Shown here piece by piece: positions 8,724 to 17,577 of a stretch of DNA of 64,000 nt. Every line of letters begins with the position of its first letter. Position 1 is the stretch's first letter. The notes under the pieces are model-generated. The model did not search any database. It was not told where the DNA came from and was given only the letters and a program-made list of their open reading frames with translations. The translations under genes were made by a program, and so were the position numbers. The DNA comes from JAJFUI01 sp039698035 (GTDB lineage Bacteria > Planctomycetota > Planctomycetia > Pirellulales > Thermoguttaceae), in contig JBDKSW010000003.1 in NCBI GenBank assembly GCA_039698035.1, positions 62,001-126,000 on the forward strand, given 5' to 3'.

Positions 8724-9494
8724 CTAAGACCCGAGACCTTCTTTCTTTACTTTCGGATGCGCGGCGTTCATGGCGGCCATCTGTTCCATCCAGTCGGGCC
8801 GTCCCAAGGCGAGGCGGACGATTTCCTCGGCGCCGGCCAGAGCGGCCCGATTGCCCAGCGACGCCCAGACTTGACGCACGAGTTCTAAATCGGCCGCGGT
8901 GTCGATCGTGAACCGCAACCGCGCGTCGGCGCAAAACGACGGCACGTCGATCCATCGGACGGCGTACCGCTCGGGCCGCTTGTAGATGCCGATCGTGACG
9001 TGCTCTCTCTCGGTGGGATCGGTGATTTCGCGTTCGGCGCGCTCGAGGCATTCGCGCGACACGCGTTCTGCGAAGAAGCTCAAGGCGGTCAGCATGACGG
9101 GCCGCCCCTCGCGTCGAAAACTCGTGTAGTCGGCCTGACCTGGGCGTGCGTCCTCGACGAGCTGATCGATATAGGCGGGATCGATGAGCGGATTGTCGGC
9201 GTTGACGCGGATCACCTGGTTGGCGTCGAACGCTCGGGCGGCGCCGACGAATCGCCCCAGCACGTCCGACTCGCTGCCGCGAAAGACGGGGAATCCCCAA
9301 CTGCGGCAGGCCTCGGCCAACGAGTTGTCGGCCGGCAGGTCGCTGGTGGCCACGACGGTTCCGGACAGGTTCTGCGCTCGGGCGACGCGATCGAGGACGC
9401 GGTTGAGGACGCACTTGTCGCCCAGCGGCGCCATCATCTTGCCTGGCAAGCGAGTGGACTGCATCCGGGCCTGAACGAGCGCGAGGGTCTTCAT
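8724..9494 (-). CDS. SpsF/NeuA-type cytidylyltransferase
   Basis: A 256-residue nucleotidyltransferase that should activate the NeuB product as its CMP-sugar. It opens with ALVQARMQSTRLPGKMM, the nucleotide-binding signature of the SpsF/acylneuraminate cytidylyltransferase family. It continues with VVATSDLPADNSLAE, the typical FRGSESDVLGRFVGAA segment and VNADNPLIDPAYIDQLV. SpsE (NeuB-like) and SpsF pairs are known for legionaminic-type sugars in Bacillus spore-coat glycan synthesis, and the present neuB neighbour reproduces that pairing. The ATG at 9494 is the only sensible start. The last residues (HPKVKKEGLGS) run past the folded domain. Some SpsF-type proteins carry extra domains; this one is a single domain. 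Confidence 0.88.
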   Translation of the reverse strand: MKTLALVQARMQSTRLPGKMMAPLGDKCVLNRVLDRVARAQNLSGTVVATSDLPADNSLAEACRSWGFPVFRGSESDVLGRFVGAARAFDANQVIRVNADNPLIDPAYIDQLVEDARPGQADYTSFRREGRPVMLTALSFFAERVSRECLERAEREITDPTEREHVTIGIYKRPERYAVRWIDVPSFCADARLRFTIDTAADLELVRQVWASLGNRAALAGAEEIVRLALGRPDWMEQMAAMNAAHPKVKKEGLGS

Positions 9495-9634
9495 CGGGAG
9501 CTAGATTCTCCGTGCGGCCTGGCACAAGGCGAGGCGATGGCGGCGCACCGGCGCGGCCGTGGTTGCGTGCCGCGCGGGATCGGAGAATGTCGTTTCAAGA
9601 ACGTTCGTCAAACTGCCGCAAGCGAACAGGCTCG

Positions 9635-10633
9635 CTAAGGAATGTCGTCCTCGAGCTTGCCGCGGCTGAAGTTCGTAATGTCGTCAAACGTGTTGGCGCC
9701 GTAGTTCGCACCGCTCGGAAATAAAAGGCAATCGCCGAGCGATGTCGATGTCAGGGCCGTGTACGTCGTATCGCGGCCCGAGCAGAAGATCTGAATTGAG
9801 CTTGGATTGATCCAGGTGATCCCGGCCGCCGCACTTGTCAGGTTCGAGTCGGCCGCCGGGCGGACCACGCCGCAGGATTTCACTTGGCTTGACCCATCCG
9901 AAAGCAGGTTCAGATAATTTCCGTTCGAGGCGCAGAAGTAGACGATTGCGTAGTCGTTCGTCTTGTTGCAGGCCTTGGTCGGCCAGAGCATGACGCCGTG
10001 GCTCGTGCTGTATTTCAGGGAGTTTGTGTCGAACTCGAAGAACGGACCGATCCGGCTCGGGCTGCTGCTACCGAGGGCCGTGGCTGCGGCCGTGCCTGGA
10101 GCCGGAGCAAACGGACTGGTTGGGTCCGCGCTGAAGCCCAAAAACCCCTTGACGGGTTTCTTGGACACAACCGTTATCGTTGTGCCGCCAACCGTAACAG
10201 TGACGTCGCCCGTGCTGTCAGCCAGCCAGTCGGGCTGACCGCCGAGCCAGAACGTCAGCGAGCCGAGCGCGTCGAGCGTTTCGACGTCCAGCCCCCAGTT
10301 CGTCTGCACGTCGCTTTTGAAGGTCGCCCAACTGCCGGGCTGGTATCGCGGAAACGCCTTGGACAAATGGACCAAGATGGCGTTTTGGACAGTCGCATTC
10401 GTCACGTTCGTGAAATCGGGCGGATACTCGCCGAACTTTTCTTTGTAGGCCTGGCAAGCCATTTCGAGCTGGCTGATCTGCATCCTGACGGCCGCATCGG
10501 TGCCGCGACCGATCATGCCGAGGACGGCCGGGATGGTGAGTCCGGCCAGGATGGCGATGATCGAGATGACGACCAGCATTTCGACCAGCGTAAAGCCGGC
10601 CTTGGCATTCCGTGACCTCGACGGCCTCTTCAT
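9635..10633 (-). CDS. Prepilin-like protein with type IV/II N-terminal methylation motif
   Basis: A 332-residue secreted or pilus-like protein. Its first 13 residues form a basic leader ending in Gly13, followed by FTLVEMLVVISIIAILAGL. Cleavage would fall between Gly13 and Phe14, and Glu at +5 is present, as required by PilD-type peptidases. The helix continues through AAVRMQISQLEMACQAYKEKFGEYPPDF, the usual type II secretion pseudopilin pattern. The remaining ~260 residues are a large, Gly/Ser/Thr-rich globular region far longer than a minor pseudopilin. I chose the ATG at 10633 because it gives the classic leader and a GGGGAA ribosome-binding site. It sits inside the glycan locus without other pilus genes. 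Planctomycetes carry many such orphan pilins; the function here is unknown. Confidence 0.85.
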   Translation of the reverse strand: MKRPSRSRNAKAGFTLVEMLVVISIIAILAGLTIPAVLGMIGRGTDAAVRMQISQLEMACQAYKEKFGEYPPDFTNVTNATVQNAILVHLSKAFPRYQPGSWATFKSDVQTNWGLDVETLDALGSLTFWLGGQPDWLADSTGDVTVTVGGTTITVVSKKPVKGFLGFSADPTSPFAPAPGTAAATALGSSSPSRIGPFFEFDTNSLKYSTSHGVMLWPTKACNKTNDYAIVYFCASNGNYLNLLSDGSSQVKSCGVVRPAADSNLTSAAAGITWINPSSIQIFCSGRDTTYTALTSTSLGDCLLFPSGANYGANTFDDITNFSRGKLEDDIP

Positions 10634-10824
10634 AGCGTTCCCCTTCGACGAAGCGACGGCGCCGGAGCGACGCCCAGTCGTTTCGCGTTGAAAGCAGCTC
10701 GATGCCCTTCTTGGGGCGGTGTGTTCCGACCACCCGGCCCGCTTACAACATACCAGAGTCGTCTGGATCGGGCAAGCAATGCGACTGGCGTGCCTGGTTC
10801 CGTGCAACTTGTTGGCTGTGACGG

Positions 10825-12003
10825 TCACTTTCCGAAGAATTTGGCGATTGACGCGACGACCCACTGGGCCTGTTGGTCGCTCAATTCGGGGTAGATCGGG
10901 AGGGCGAGGGTTTCTTTGGCGGCGCGCTCGCTTTCGGGGAAATCGCCCGGTCGGTGTCCGAGGTAGGCGAAGCACTCCTGCAAGTGCAGCGGCACGGGGT
11001 AATAGACCTCGCAGGCCACCTTCTGCTCGCGCAGATAGGCCTGGAGGTCGTCGCGTCGGGGGACGCGGATGACGAACTGGTTGTAGATGTGCCGGTTGCC
11101 AGGCACTTCGTAGGGCAGCTGGACGAGGCCGTCACCGGTGAGGCCGGCGGCCTCGAACAGTCGGCGATAGCGGGCGGCGTTGGCCTGACGGCCGGCCGTC
11201 CAGGTGTCCAAGTGCTTCAGCTTGACGGCGACGATGGCTGCCTGGATGGCGTCGAAGCGGAAATTGCCGCCGACGTGGGAGTGGTAATACTTGGGCTTCA
11301 TGCCGTGGACGCGAAGGACCTGGAGGGTGTCGGCCAGCGCGGCATCCTCGGTGGTGACCATGCCGCCGTCGCCGGCTGCGCCGAGGTTCTTGGAGGGGAA
11401 GAAGCTGAAGCAGCCGAAGCGGCCCATCGTGCCGGCGCGGCGTCCTTGGTATTCCGAGCCGATCGCCTGGGCGGCGTCCTCGATGACCGGAATGCCGCGT
11501 CGCTGGGCGATGTCCAAGATCGGTCCCATGTCGGCGCATTGGCCGTAGAGGTGGACGGGCAGGATGGCTTTGGTGTTTCGGTTGATCCGGGCGTCGATGG
11601 CCGCCGGGTCGATGTTGAACGTTTGCGGATCGATGTCGACGAAGACCGGCTTGGCGCCGAGCCGGCTGACGGCGCCGGCCGTGGCGAAGAACGTGTAGGG
11701 GGTTGTGATGACTTCGTCGCCGGGACCGATTTTGTCGGCCATGAGGCTGATCAGCAGCGCATCGCTGCCGGAGGAAACCGTGATGGCGTGGGCCGAGCGG
11801 CAGTAGGCCGCCAGTTTGGCCTCGCAATCGGCGACGGCCGCGCCAAGGATGCACTGTTGCGACTCGAGCACGGCGTCGATTGCGGGACGGATTTCGTCGC
11901 GAATCGATGCGTACTGAACTTTCAGGTCAAGCAGCGGGACGTTGATGGGTTGGGGCACGATTGCGTTGTCGGTTTGGGGAAATTGGGCTCGGAAAGAGGC
12001 CAT
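10825..12003 (-). CDS. DegT/DnrJ/EryC1/StrS-family sugar aminotransferase
   Basis: A 392-residue PLP enzyme that transfers an amino group to a keto-sugar nucleotide. Family signatures are LLDLKVQYASIRDEI near the N-terminus, SGSDALLISLMADKIGPGDE, VHLYGQCADM, VIEDAAQAIGSEYQGR and the PLP-lysine segment FSFFPSKNLGAAGDGG. Upstream in the locus is the 4,6-dehydratase that could supply its UDP-4-keto-6-deoxyhexose substrate, so the two may act in sequence as PseB/PseC or LegB/LegC do. I took the ATG at 12003 (MASFRAQFPQ), since the preceding 61 in-frame codons are proline/arginine-rich and unlike the family. Regiospecificity (C3 or C4) cannot be assigned. Confidence 0.93.
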   Translation of the reverse strand: MASFRAQFPQTDNAIVPQPINVPLLDLKVQYASIRDEIRPAIDAVLESQQCILGAAVADCEAKLAAYCRSAHAITVSSGSDALLISLMADKIGPGDEVITTPYTFFATAGAVSRLGAKPVFVDIDPQTFNIDPAAIDARINRNTKAILPVHLYGQCADMGPILDIAQRRGIPVIEDAAQAIGSEYQGRRAGTMGRFGCFSFFPSKNLGAAGDGGMVTTEDAALADTLQVLRVHGMKPKYYHSHVGGNFRFDAIQAAIVAVKLKHLDTWTAGRQANAARYRRLFEAAGLTGDGLVQLPYEVPGNRHIYNQFVIRVPRRDDLQAYLREQKVACEVYYPVPLHLQECFAYLGHRPGDFPESERAAKETLALPIYPELSDQQAQWVVASIAKFFGK

Positions 12004-12440
12004 TATTCGCCCTCGCCGGAGTAATGCAAGATCGGTTTGTCGCTTGACGGCGTGCCGGAGCGGCGGTTTGAAGCTGCGCAGGCTTGGTGGAATGGGTTTG
12101 GTTGGATATGAGATGGGTGGGATGTTCGGCGCAGACTCCGTCCCCGTGGGTGCCAGGGGCCCCCATGCGACGAAGCCTCCGATCAAGCGGCTTGCGCCTC
12201 ACTGCGCGTCCTTTGCCCAGTTGCCGTCCGTGAGCCAACCGGCTTCCCAAGCGGCCGCCAGGGATCGCGGCGTGCCCTGATTGCCAGGGGCAATTAGGAC
12301 TGGGCCAATACTTCAATATAGTGTTGCAATGCGGGCATCGGTAGGTTTCAGGAGGCTGGCCGCCGAGGTGGAAGGCGACCGGTCAGGCGGTTGCTGGTGG
12401 GCCATGCGGGTTATGCGGGTTATCTCGCAAACCGATGCCA
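12004..12440. other. 437-bp gap between the dehydratase and aminotransferase genes
   Basis: No convincing gene is visible. The segment 12290-12345 is locally AT-rich and could hold a promoter for the downstream aminotransferase gene, but I cannot match a good -35/-10 pair. Positions 12408-12423 hold the 16-bp motif annotated separately as a dispersed repeat. Confidence 0.5.
12408..12423 (+). repeat. Copy 1 of dispersed 16-bp motif (GGGTTATGCGGGTTAT)
   Basis: The sequence is itself a near-duplication of GGGTTATG. It differs at one base from 37824-37839. This copy lies 18 bp beyond the stop codon of the dehydratase gene. Confidence 0.55.
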
Positions 12441-14468
12441 TCAGGCGCTCGCCTTGACCTCCTGCCCTTCCAGACGCAGGGCCGCATCCTGCCGAACGCC
12501 GGCGTCGAACGGCGAGTTGAACTCGGGCACGATCTCGCGGAGCTTGCGTCGGAGCAGCTCCTCGGGGCTGTTGACCACGCGTTCGAGCTGGGCGATGGCG
12601 TGCCGGACTTCCGCCAAAGAATAGGGGCGATGATAAGCGGCTCGCAACTTTGGATGGGACGTTGGCAGCGTTTGCTCGTCGTCGAAGTAGAGTTCTTCGT
12701 ACAGTTTTTCGCCGGGTCGGATGCCCGTGAAGGTAATTTCGATGGCATGTTCGGGCAGCCCGGAGAGGCGGATGATGTCTCGGGCGAGATCGACGATCCG
12801 GACTGGCTCGCCCATTTCGAGCACGAAGATTTCACCGCCGGCCGCCATGGTGGCGGCTTGCAAGACCAACTGCGACGCCTCGGGGATGGTCATGAAGAAG
12901 CGAGTCATCCGAGGATCGGTGACGGTGATTGGTCCGCCGCGGCGCACCTGCTCCTGGAAGATCGGCACGACGCTTCCGGCCGAGCCGAGGACGTTGCCGA
13001 ATCGAACGACGGTGAAGCGGGTTGCCGATTCCTGGGAAAGCGTGTGCACGTAGCGTTCGGCAATGTGTTTTGTCGCGCCCATGACGCTTGTCGGATGGAC
13101 GGCCTTGTCGGTCGAGATGAGGACGAAGCTTTGGACGCCGTAGCGATCGGCCAGGTCGGCCACGCATTTGGTGCCCAAGACGTTGTTGCGAATGGCCTCG
13201 CCGACGTTGGCCTCCATCAGCGGGACGTGCTTGTGGGCGGCCGCGTGGAAGACGACCTCGGGCCGATGGGCCTCGAAGATTTGTTCCATCCGGTCCTGTT
13301 TTGTCACATCGCCGATGCACGGATACAGGGTGGTCGTCGTCTGCAGGGCGCGCAGTTCGCGTTCGATGTGGAAGATGCGATTCTCGCCGCGACCGACGAG
13401 GACCAACGATTGGGGTGCGAAGGCGATGATCTGGCGGCAGATTTCGGAGCCGATGCTGCCGCCGGCTCCGGTGACCATCACCCGGCGACCTTTCAGCAGC
13501 CGGCCGATGTTCTCCATGTCGAGTTGCACGGGATCGCGGCCCAAGAGGTCGTTGATTTCGATGTTTCGGATTGGAACGCGGCTGTCGCCTTCCAAGCGGT
13601 CGGCGAAGGAGCGGATGATTCTGAGGTTCAAGTTACTGCGTTGGCAGGCATCCATCAGCCCGCGCATCCGAGGTCCCTGCAACGTCCCGGCGACCACCAA
13701 CACATCGGTCACCCGATAGGCCGAGGCGATGTCCTCGACATCCTCCAAGCGGCCGAGGATGGGAATTTGGCCCATGTGCGAACTGGTCGAGGTACCGTTG
13801 GTGGCCAACAGCCCGCGTAGGCGGTACGGCAAATCGCCGTACGACTGGATTTGATGCGCCAAGATGCCGTTCGAGAGGTCCGTGCCGACCAGCAGCGCCC
13901 AGCGGCAGTCTTTTCCGTTGAGCATCGGGCGGAACACCTCGCGGAACATGCGCCAGCTGGCCCGGAGGGCGCCCAACATGCCGATCATCAGAAGCCAGTC
14001 GAGGACAAGAACGGACCGAGGAATCTGCTCGGACAGCGGGAAGAAGAAGTTGACGGTGGCCACGGCGCACACGGAGATGGTCGAGGCTCGCAACAGGGCG
14101 GTCAGGTCGGCGAAGGTGACGTAGCGCCACCAGCCGTGCAAGTGGCCCAGGAGCAAGAAGATGGCGAGTTGGATGCCGGCGACGCGGCCCAGGCTTCGGA
14201 AAAACAGGTCGGAGTTTTGGGTGGACAACGAGAATTCGAAGCGAATCAGAAAGGCCGCGAAGTAGGCTGCGGCAAACACGGCCACGTGCATCACGGCCAA
14301 CGCCCAGGATCTGGGCGACAACGTTTCCTGCACGAGATTTCGCAGTCTGACCGTCAAGCTGACCAAGAGGCCCCCGAGGCGGCCAGAAGGCTGCTGCGGC
14401 CGCTGCCGTCTGGAAGTTCGATTGGAGCCCCGACTACTTTTAATGGAGCGAATTCGGCTTGGCCTCAT
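12441..14468 (-). CDS. Membrane nucleoside-diphosphate-sugar 4,6-dehydratase (CapD/WbpM/PglF-like)
   Basis: A 675-residue enzyme with four or so N-terminal transmembrane helices (for example ALAVMHVAVFAAAYFAAFLI), a central Rossmann-like domain (WALLVGTDLSNGILAHQIQS) and a C-terminal extended SDR domain. The latter starts with VMVTGAGGSIGSEICRQI and includes KHVPLMEANVGEAIRNN, STDKAVHPTSVMGATK and ITVTDPRMTRFFMTI. The catalytic tyrosine is replaced by methionine in the STDKAVHPTSVMGATK box, as in other long CapD/WbpM homologues. It probably converts UDP-GlcNAc to a 4-keto-6-deoxy sugar for the aminotransferase. The ATG at 14468 is preferred over a TTG at 14558 that overlaps epsI. Confidence 0.92.
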   Translation of the reverse strand: MRPSRIRSIKSSRGSNRTSRRQRPQQPSGRLGGLLVSLTVRLRNLVQETLSPRSWALAVMHVAVFAAAYFAAFLIRFEFSLSTQNSDLFFRSLGRVAGIQLAIFLLLGHLHGWWRYVTFADLTALLRASTISVCAVATVNFFFPLSEQIPRSVLVLDWLLMIGMLGALRASWRMFREVFRPMLNGKDCRWALLVGTDLSNGILAHQIQSYGDLPYRLRGLLATNGTSTSSHMGQIPILGRLEDVEDIASAYRVTDVLVVAGTLQGPRMRGLMDACQRSNLNLRIIRSFADRLEGDSRVPIRNIEINDLLGRDPVQLDMENIGRLLKGRRVMVTGAGGSIGSEICRQIIAFAPQSLVLVGRGENRIFHIERELRALQTTTTLYPCIGDVTKQDRMEQIFEAHRPEVVFHAAAHKHVPLMEANVGEAIRNNVLGTKCVADLADRYGVQSFVLISTDKAVHPTSVMGATKHIAERYVHTLSQESATRFTVVRFGNVLGSAGSVVPIFQEQVRRGGPITVTDPRMTRFFMTIPEASQLVLQAATMAAGGEIFVLEMGEPVRIVDLARDIIRLSGLPEHAIEITFTGIRPGEKLYEELYFDDEQTLPTSHPKLRAAYHRPYSLAEVRHAIAQLERVVNSPEELLRRKLREIVPEFNSPFDAGVRQDAALRLEGQEVKASA

Positions 14469-14532
14469 GAGAACTCGTGCCCTCCGTCCGTCACCCCGCG
14501 AAAAGAAGAAAGCGTGAAAAGCAGACTCTAAT

Positions 14533-15231
14533 CTAACGGTCCTTTTCGGCCTTGTCAAACGAAAGGGCCTCTTTCCGATGCTCGGGCAGATTTTCCCAGG
14601 TTGCGATCTCCCTTGCGAAGCTCAAGATGGCGGACTTGGCGTCGTCGAGATCGGTTGCGGGGATTTGGAGCATGACTTTGATCATGGCGGGCCATTTGGG
14701 CCGATTGCGCAACGACCATCGCACGCGCAGGCCGAAGTCCGCCCGTCCGAACAGGACATGCTCGCCGAGTTGATACCAGTAGATCACAATGACTCGGTCC
14801 TGGTCGCGTTCCCAGGTCGAGACGCTGACGGGAATCGTCAGGCCGTCGGCGAGCTGGAGTCTTTCGGTGGTTCTCTTGATTTGTTGCCAACCTTGCGACT
14901 GATAGCAATTCAAGGGACTGTGGTAGACGCCGGCGTCGGCGCTCTTGAAGACCGCCGTGTGGACGGCGACCACGTGACCGAGGTCGTCTTTGTAGGCTCG
15001 ATTCACGATTCGATCGGCGCCGGTCGCCACGGCGATTTCCGGATCCATTTTCGTCGGCTCGCCGCGCCAGTTGGCGAGGTTGAGCGGCATCTCGTCGAAC
15101 GTCCAGCTTGGCATCGCGACTTCGGAGGGCCGCAGCAGCGACGGCGCTTTGTGCCCGACCAGGTAGGTGACCGCGATCAAACCTACCACCACATAAACCC
15201 GAACGGTCGCGTTGCCGATCATGGACTTCAT
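14533..15231 (-). CDS. epsI: Exosortase-associated EpsI family protein
   Basis: A 232-residue protein of the EpsI (DUF3485) family, found beside exosortases in exopolysaccharide loci. One N-terminal membrane helix (VYVVVGLIAVTYLVGHKAP) anchors a periplasmic domain. This domain contains the signature YHSPLNCYQSQGW, the later VIVIYWYQLGEHV and a charged C-terminus. EpsI proteins are implicated in EPS export or processing, but their biochemistry is not established. The gene starts 8 bp after the tyrosine kinase gene, and its stop lies 64 bp before the dehydratase start, so one transcript is likely. The ATG at 15231 is followed by a plausible alternative four codons in (MIGNATV). Confidence 0.9.
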   Translation of the reverse strand: MKSMIGNATVRVYVVVGLIAVTYLVGHKAPSLLRPSEVAMPSWTFDEMPLNLANWRGEPTKMDPEIAVATGADRIVNRAYKDDLGHVVAVHTAVFKSADAGVYHSPLNCYQSQGWQQIKRTTERLQLADGLTIPVSVSTWERDQDRVIVIYWYQLGEHVLFGRADFGLRVRWSLRNRPKWPAMIKVMLQIPATDLDDAKSAILSFAREIATWENLPEHRKEALSFDKAEKDR

Positions 15232-15239
15232 CCTTTATC

Positions 15240-17498
15240 TCATGCGGGAACCGAGGACGACTCGTGTCCCAGATGTTTTCCGTAGGTGTAATCGTGCGAG
15301 CCGGTAACGACCGCCTCGATGGAGGGAACGCCGAACGCCTCGAGGATTTCGCAAGCGGCCTGAATTTTCGGGGCCTCGCTGACATCTCGGAAGACCGAGA
15401 GGACCACACTGTCGACGAGCTGGCTGACGAACCGAGCGTCGGCCACGGGCAAGATTGGGCTGGTATCGACCACGACGAAGGCGAAGTCTTCGCGGAGGCG
15501 TTCAAACAGGGCAGCCGCGCCGCCGTTGGACAAGGCCGCGAGGGCCTGACGGTCCCAACTGCCGGCGGTGACGACGGCCAAGTTGTCGGTTGCGGTTGGA
15601 TGCACGAGTTCGGCGACGGTCGTCTGGCCACGGAGGAACTCGGACACACCGGGGGACAAAGGCGTGCCGAACACCTCATCGAACGAAGGGCGTCGCAGAT
15701 CGAAGTCCACGAGGACGGTCCGGCGTCCGGTTCGCGCCAGGCTCAGCGCCAACTGGGTCGCGAGCGTCGTTTTGCCTTCGCCGCCGCCGGCGCTGGAAAG
15801 CATGATCACGCGGCACTGTTTTGCGTCGGCCTTCAACAGCAGCCGAGCCGCGATGCCGTCGACCGACTCGGTCAATCGCAGGTGCCACACCTGAGACCGC
15901 TTTGACGGGGAGGCCAGGCGGCGGATCACTCGGGACGGAATGCGTGGGACCGAACCGATCACGGCCAAGCGAAGCTTTTTCGAGACGTCGTCGGCCGTAT
16001 TGATACGACCTGCCTGGGCGTCCCAAAACGCCAGGCCGACCGCTGGGCAGCAAAGGCCGAACAGGGCAGCGACCAGCGTCATCGCCAAGCGCGTGGTGTA
16101 GTTTGAGGGGAGGACGGGCACGTCGGCCGCCTCGACCAACGTGATGCGGTCGGGCGACTGGAGCTCGACCTTCAACTTTTCCTTTTCGGTCGTCATGTCG
16201 GCGACCAACAGTTCGTCGTGTCTGATTTCGGTGCGGAGCATCTCGATGTCGACGGTCGTGATGCCGACCTTTTCGGCTTCGGCTCGCATCTCGGCGACCC
16301 TCTGAGCGCCCTCGCGGACAGCGACCTCGATGCTCGCCAACTGCGTTTGCAACTGGACGACCCGCTCGTTGATGGCCGCTCGCTGTTTGGCGCGAATTTT
16401 CGTCCGCAGCTCTTCGACCCGGGCGTTGTACCGATCTTCGAGGAGCTTCAACCGATCGGCCGAGCGGCCGACATAGCTGGACTTCACGCCCTGCCGCGCG
16501 GTTCCCTTGTTATAGTCATCGTCCATGCGGAGGTAGCCGATTTCTCGCATCAACTCGGCGGCCATCTGATCGCTATTGATCAGCATCTGCAACTCGACCG
16601 CATTGACGTCGGTGGCATCGGCGTTTTTCAAGAGGGCCATTTGCCCGGCCAACTCGCCTCGCAGCCTGGCCAGCTCGGATTCCATTTTCGCCTGCTCGTT
16701 GGTTTTGACCGAGAGCCGTTCCAGGTTGAGTTTTGTTTTGGTGGTCAGCAACTCGGCATCCAGGGTTCCGGTGTCCTTGGCCAAGTTCCTGAACCGCTCG
16801 CGTTTGGCGCGCAGTTCCTGATCCTTGTTGGTGCAAACCTTTTCGAGTTCGTCGACCCGCTGGCGTTTGCGATCGCGTTCGACGTAGACGACCTCCTTCA
16901 AATACGATTCGACGACGGCGTTGACCAGCGTTTGGGCTTCCTTGGCGTTATCGCGTGTGATGCTGACCTGCATCAATTCGGCCTTGCCGGGGAAGCCGAC
17001 CGCGGTTTGCCGCAACAGCCAGTCCACGGCATCGCCGCCCCGTTGCTGCTCTTCCCGAATACCGGACGTTTTGGCGACTTCGGGCTTCCGCATTGCGTCG
17101 GTCATCACCTTCCGGCTGCGCAGTTTCCCTTCCTGGGTATTTTTGAAGATGTCGAACCGCATCGGATCGGTCATCGTGACGTCGTTGGGCCCGAACATGC
17201 GAGATTCGGACAACGCCAACTGGAGGTACGCCGTGGCGGTGAACTTTTCGCCGACGCCGAAATATACGCCGGCCGCGACGGCCGCCGCGAACACCAGGCC
17301 GAGCGCTAGCGAGACCAGCCAACGCCGCCGCAAAGCGTGAAGGTAGACCGTGAAGTCGGGGGCTCCGGACGCCGTCGACTCGGGCGAGGTCGGCAACGTG
17401 GCCCAGTCGCCGTTGGCCAGTTCTGGGCCACTCGGCACGAGCGCTGTCGCGTGCGACTCCCGAAGATCGTTCAACAGCGGTGTTCGATCAGGTACCAT
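15240..17498 (-). CDS. Wzc-like chain-length determinant and tyrosine autokinase
   Basis: A 752-residue fusion of a Wzz-type domain and a BY-kinase. Residues ~60-85 form the first membrane helix. A long periplasmic coiled-coil (roughly 190-460, many KR/E heptads) follows, then a second helix (LAMTLVAALFGLCCPAVGLAF). The cytoplasmic kinase carries Walker A SAGGGEGKTT (571-578), Walker A' TVLVDFDLRRPS (~594-605) and Walker B FVVVDTSP (~675-680). Only two tyrosines lie in the tail (SHDYTYGKH, 737 and 739), fewer than in Wzc. These proteins control polymer length and export through phosphorylation cycles. The ATG at 17498 is preceded by a strong GAGGAG site. It lies 79 bp downstream of the exosortase. 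Confidence 0.93.
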   Translation of the reverse strand: MVPDRTPLLNDLRESHATALVPSGPELANGDWATLPTSPESTASGAPDFTVYLHALRRRWLVSLALGLVFAAAVAAGVYFGVGEKFTATAYLQLALSESRMFGPNDVTMTDPMRFDIFKNTQEGKLRSRKVMTDAMRKPEVAKTSGIREEQQRGGDAVDWLLRQTAVGFPGKAELMQVSITRDNAKEAQTLVNAVVESYLKEVVYVERDRKRQRVDELEKVCTNKDQELRAKRERFRNLAKDTGTLDAELLTTKTKLNLERLSVKTNEQAKMESELARLRGELAGQMALLKNADATDVNAVELQMLINSDQMAAELMREIGYLRMDDDYNKGTARQGVKSSYVGRSADRLKLLEDRYNARVEELRTKIRAKQRAAINERVVQLQTQLASIEVAVREGAQRVAEMRAEAEKVGITTVDIEMLRTEIRHDELLVADMTTEKEKLKVELQSPDRITLVEAADVPVLPSNYTTRLAMTLVAALFGLCCPAVGLAFWDAQAGRINTADDVSKKLRLAVIGSVPRIPSRVIRRLASPSKRSQVWHLRLTESVDGIAARLLLKADAKQCRVIMLSSAGGGEGKTTLATQLALSLARTGRRTVLVDFDLRRPSFDEVFGTPLSPGVSEFLRGQTTVAELVHPTATDNLAVVTAGSWDRQALAALSNGGAAALFERLREDFAFVVVDTSPILPVADARFVSQLVDSVVLSVFRDVSEAPKIQAACEILEAFGVPSIEAVVTGSHDYTYGKHLGHESSSVPA

Positions 17499-17577
17499 AA
17501 GTCTCCTCGGTTCCCGTTGCGCCGGCCCTTCGATGAGAGATAAGTTCGCCTGCCGGCATGCCTCAATCGTTCCGGAC

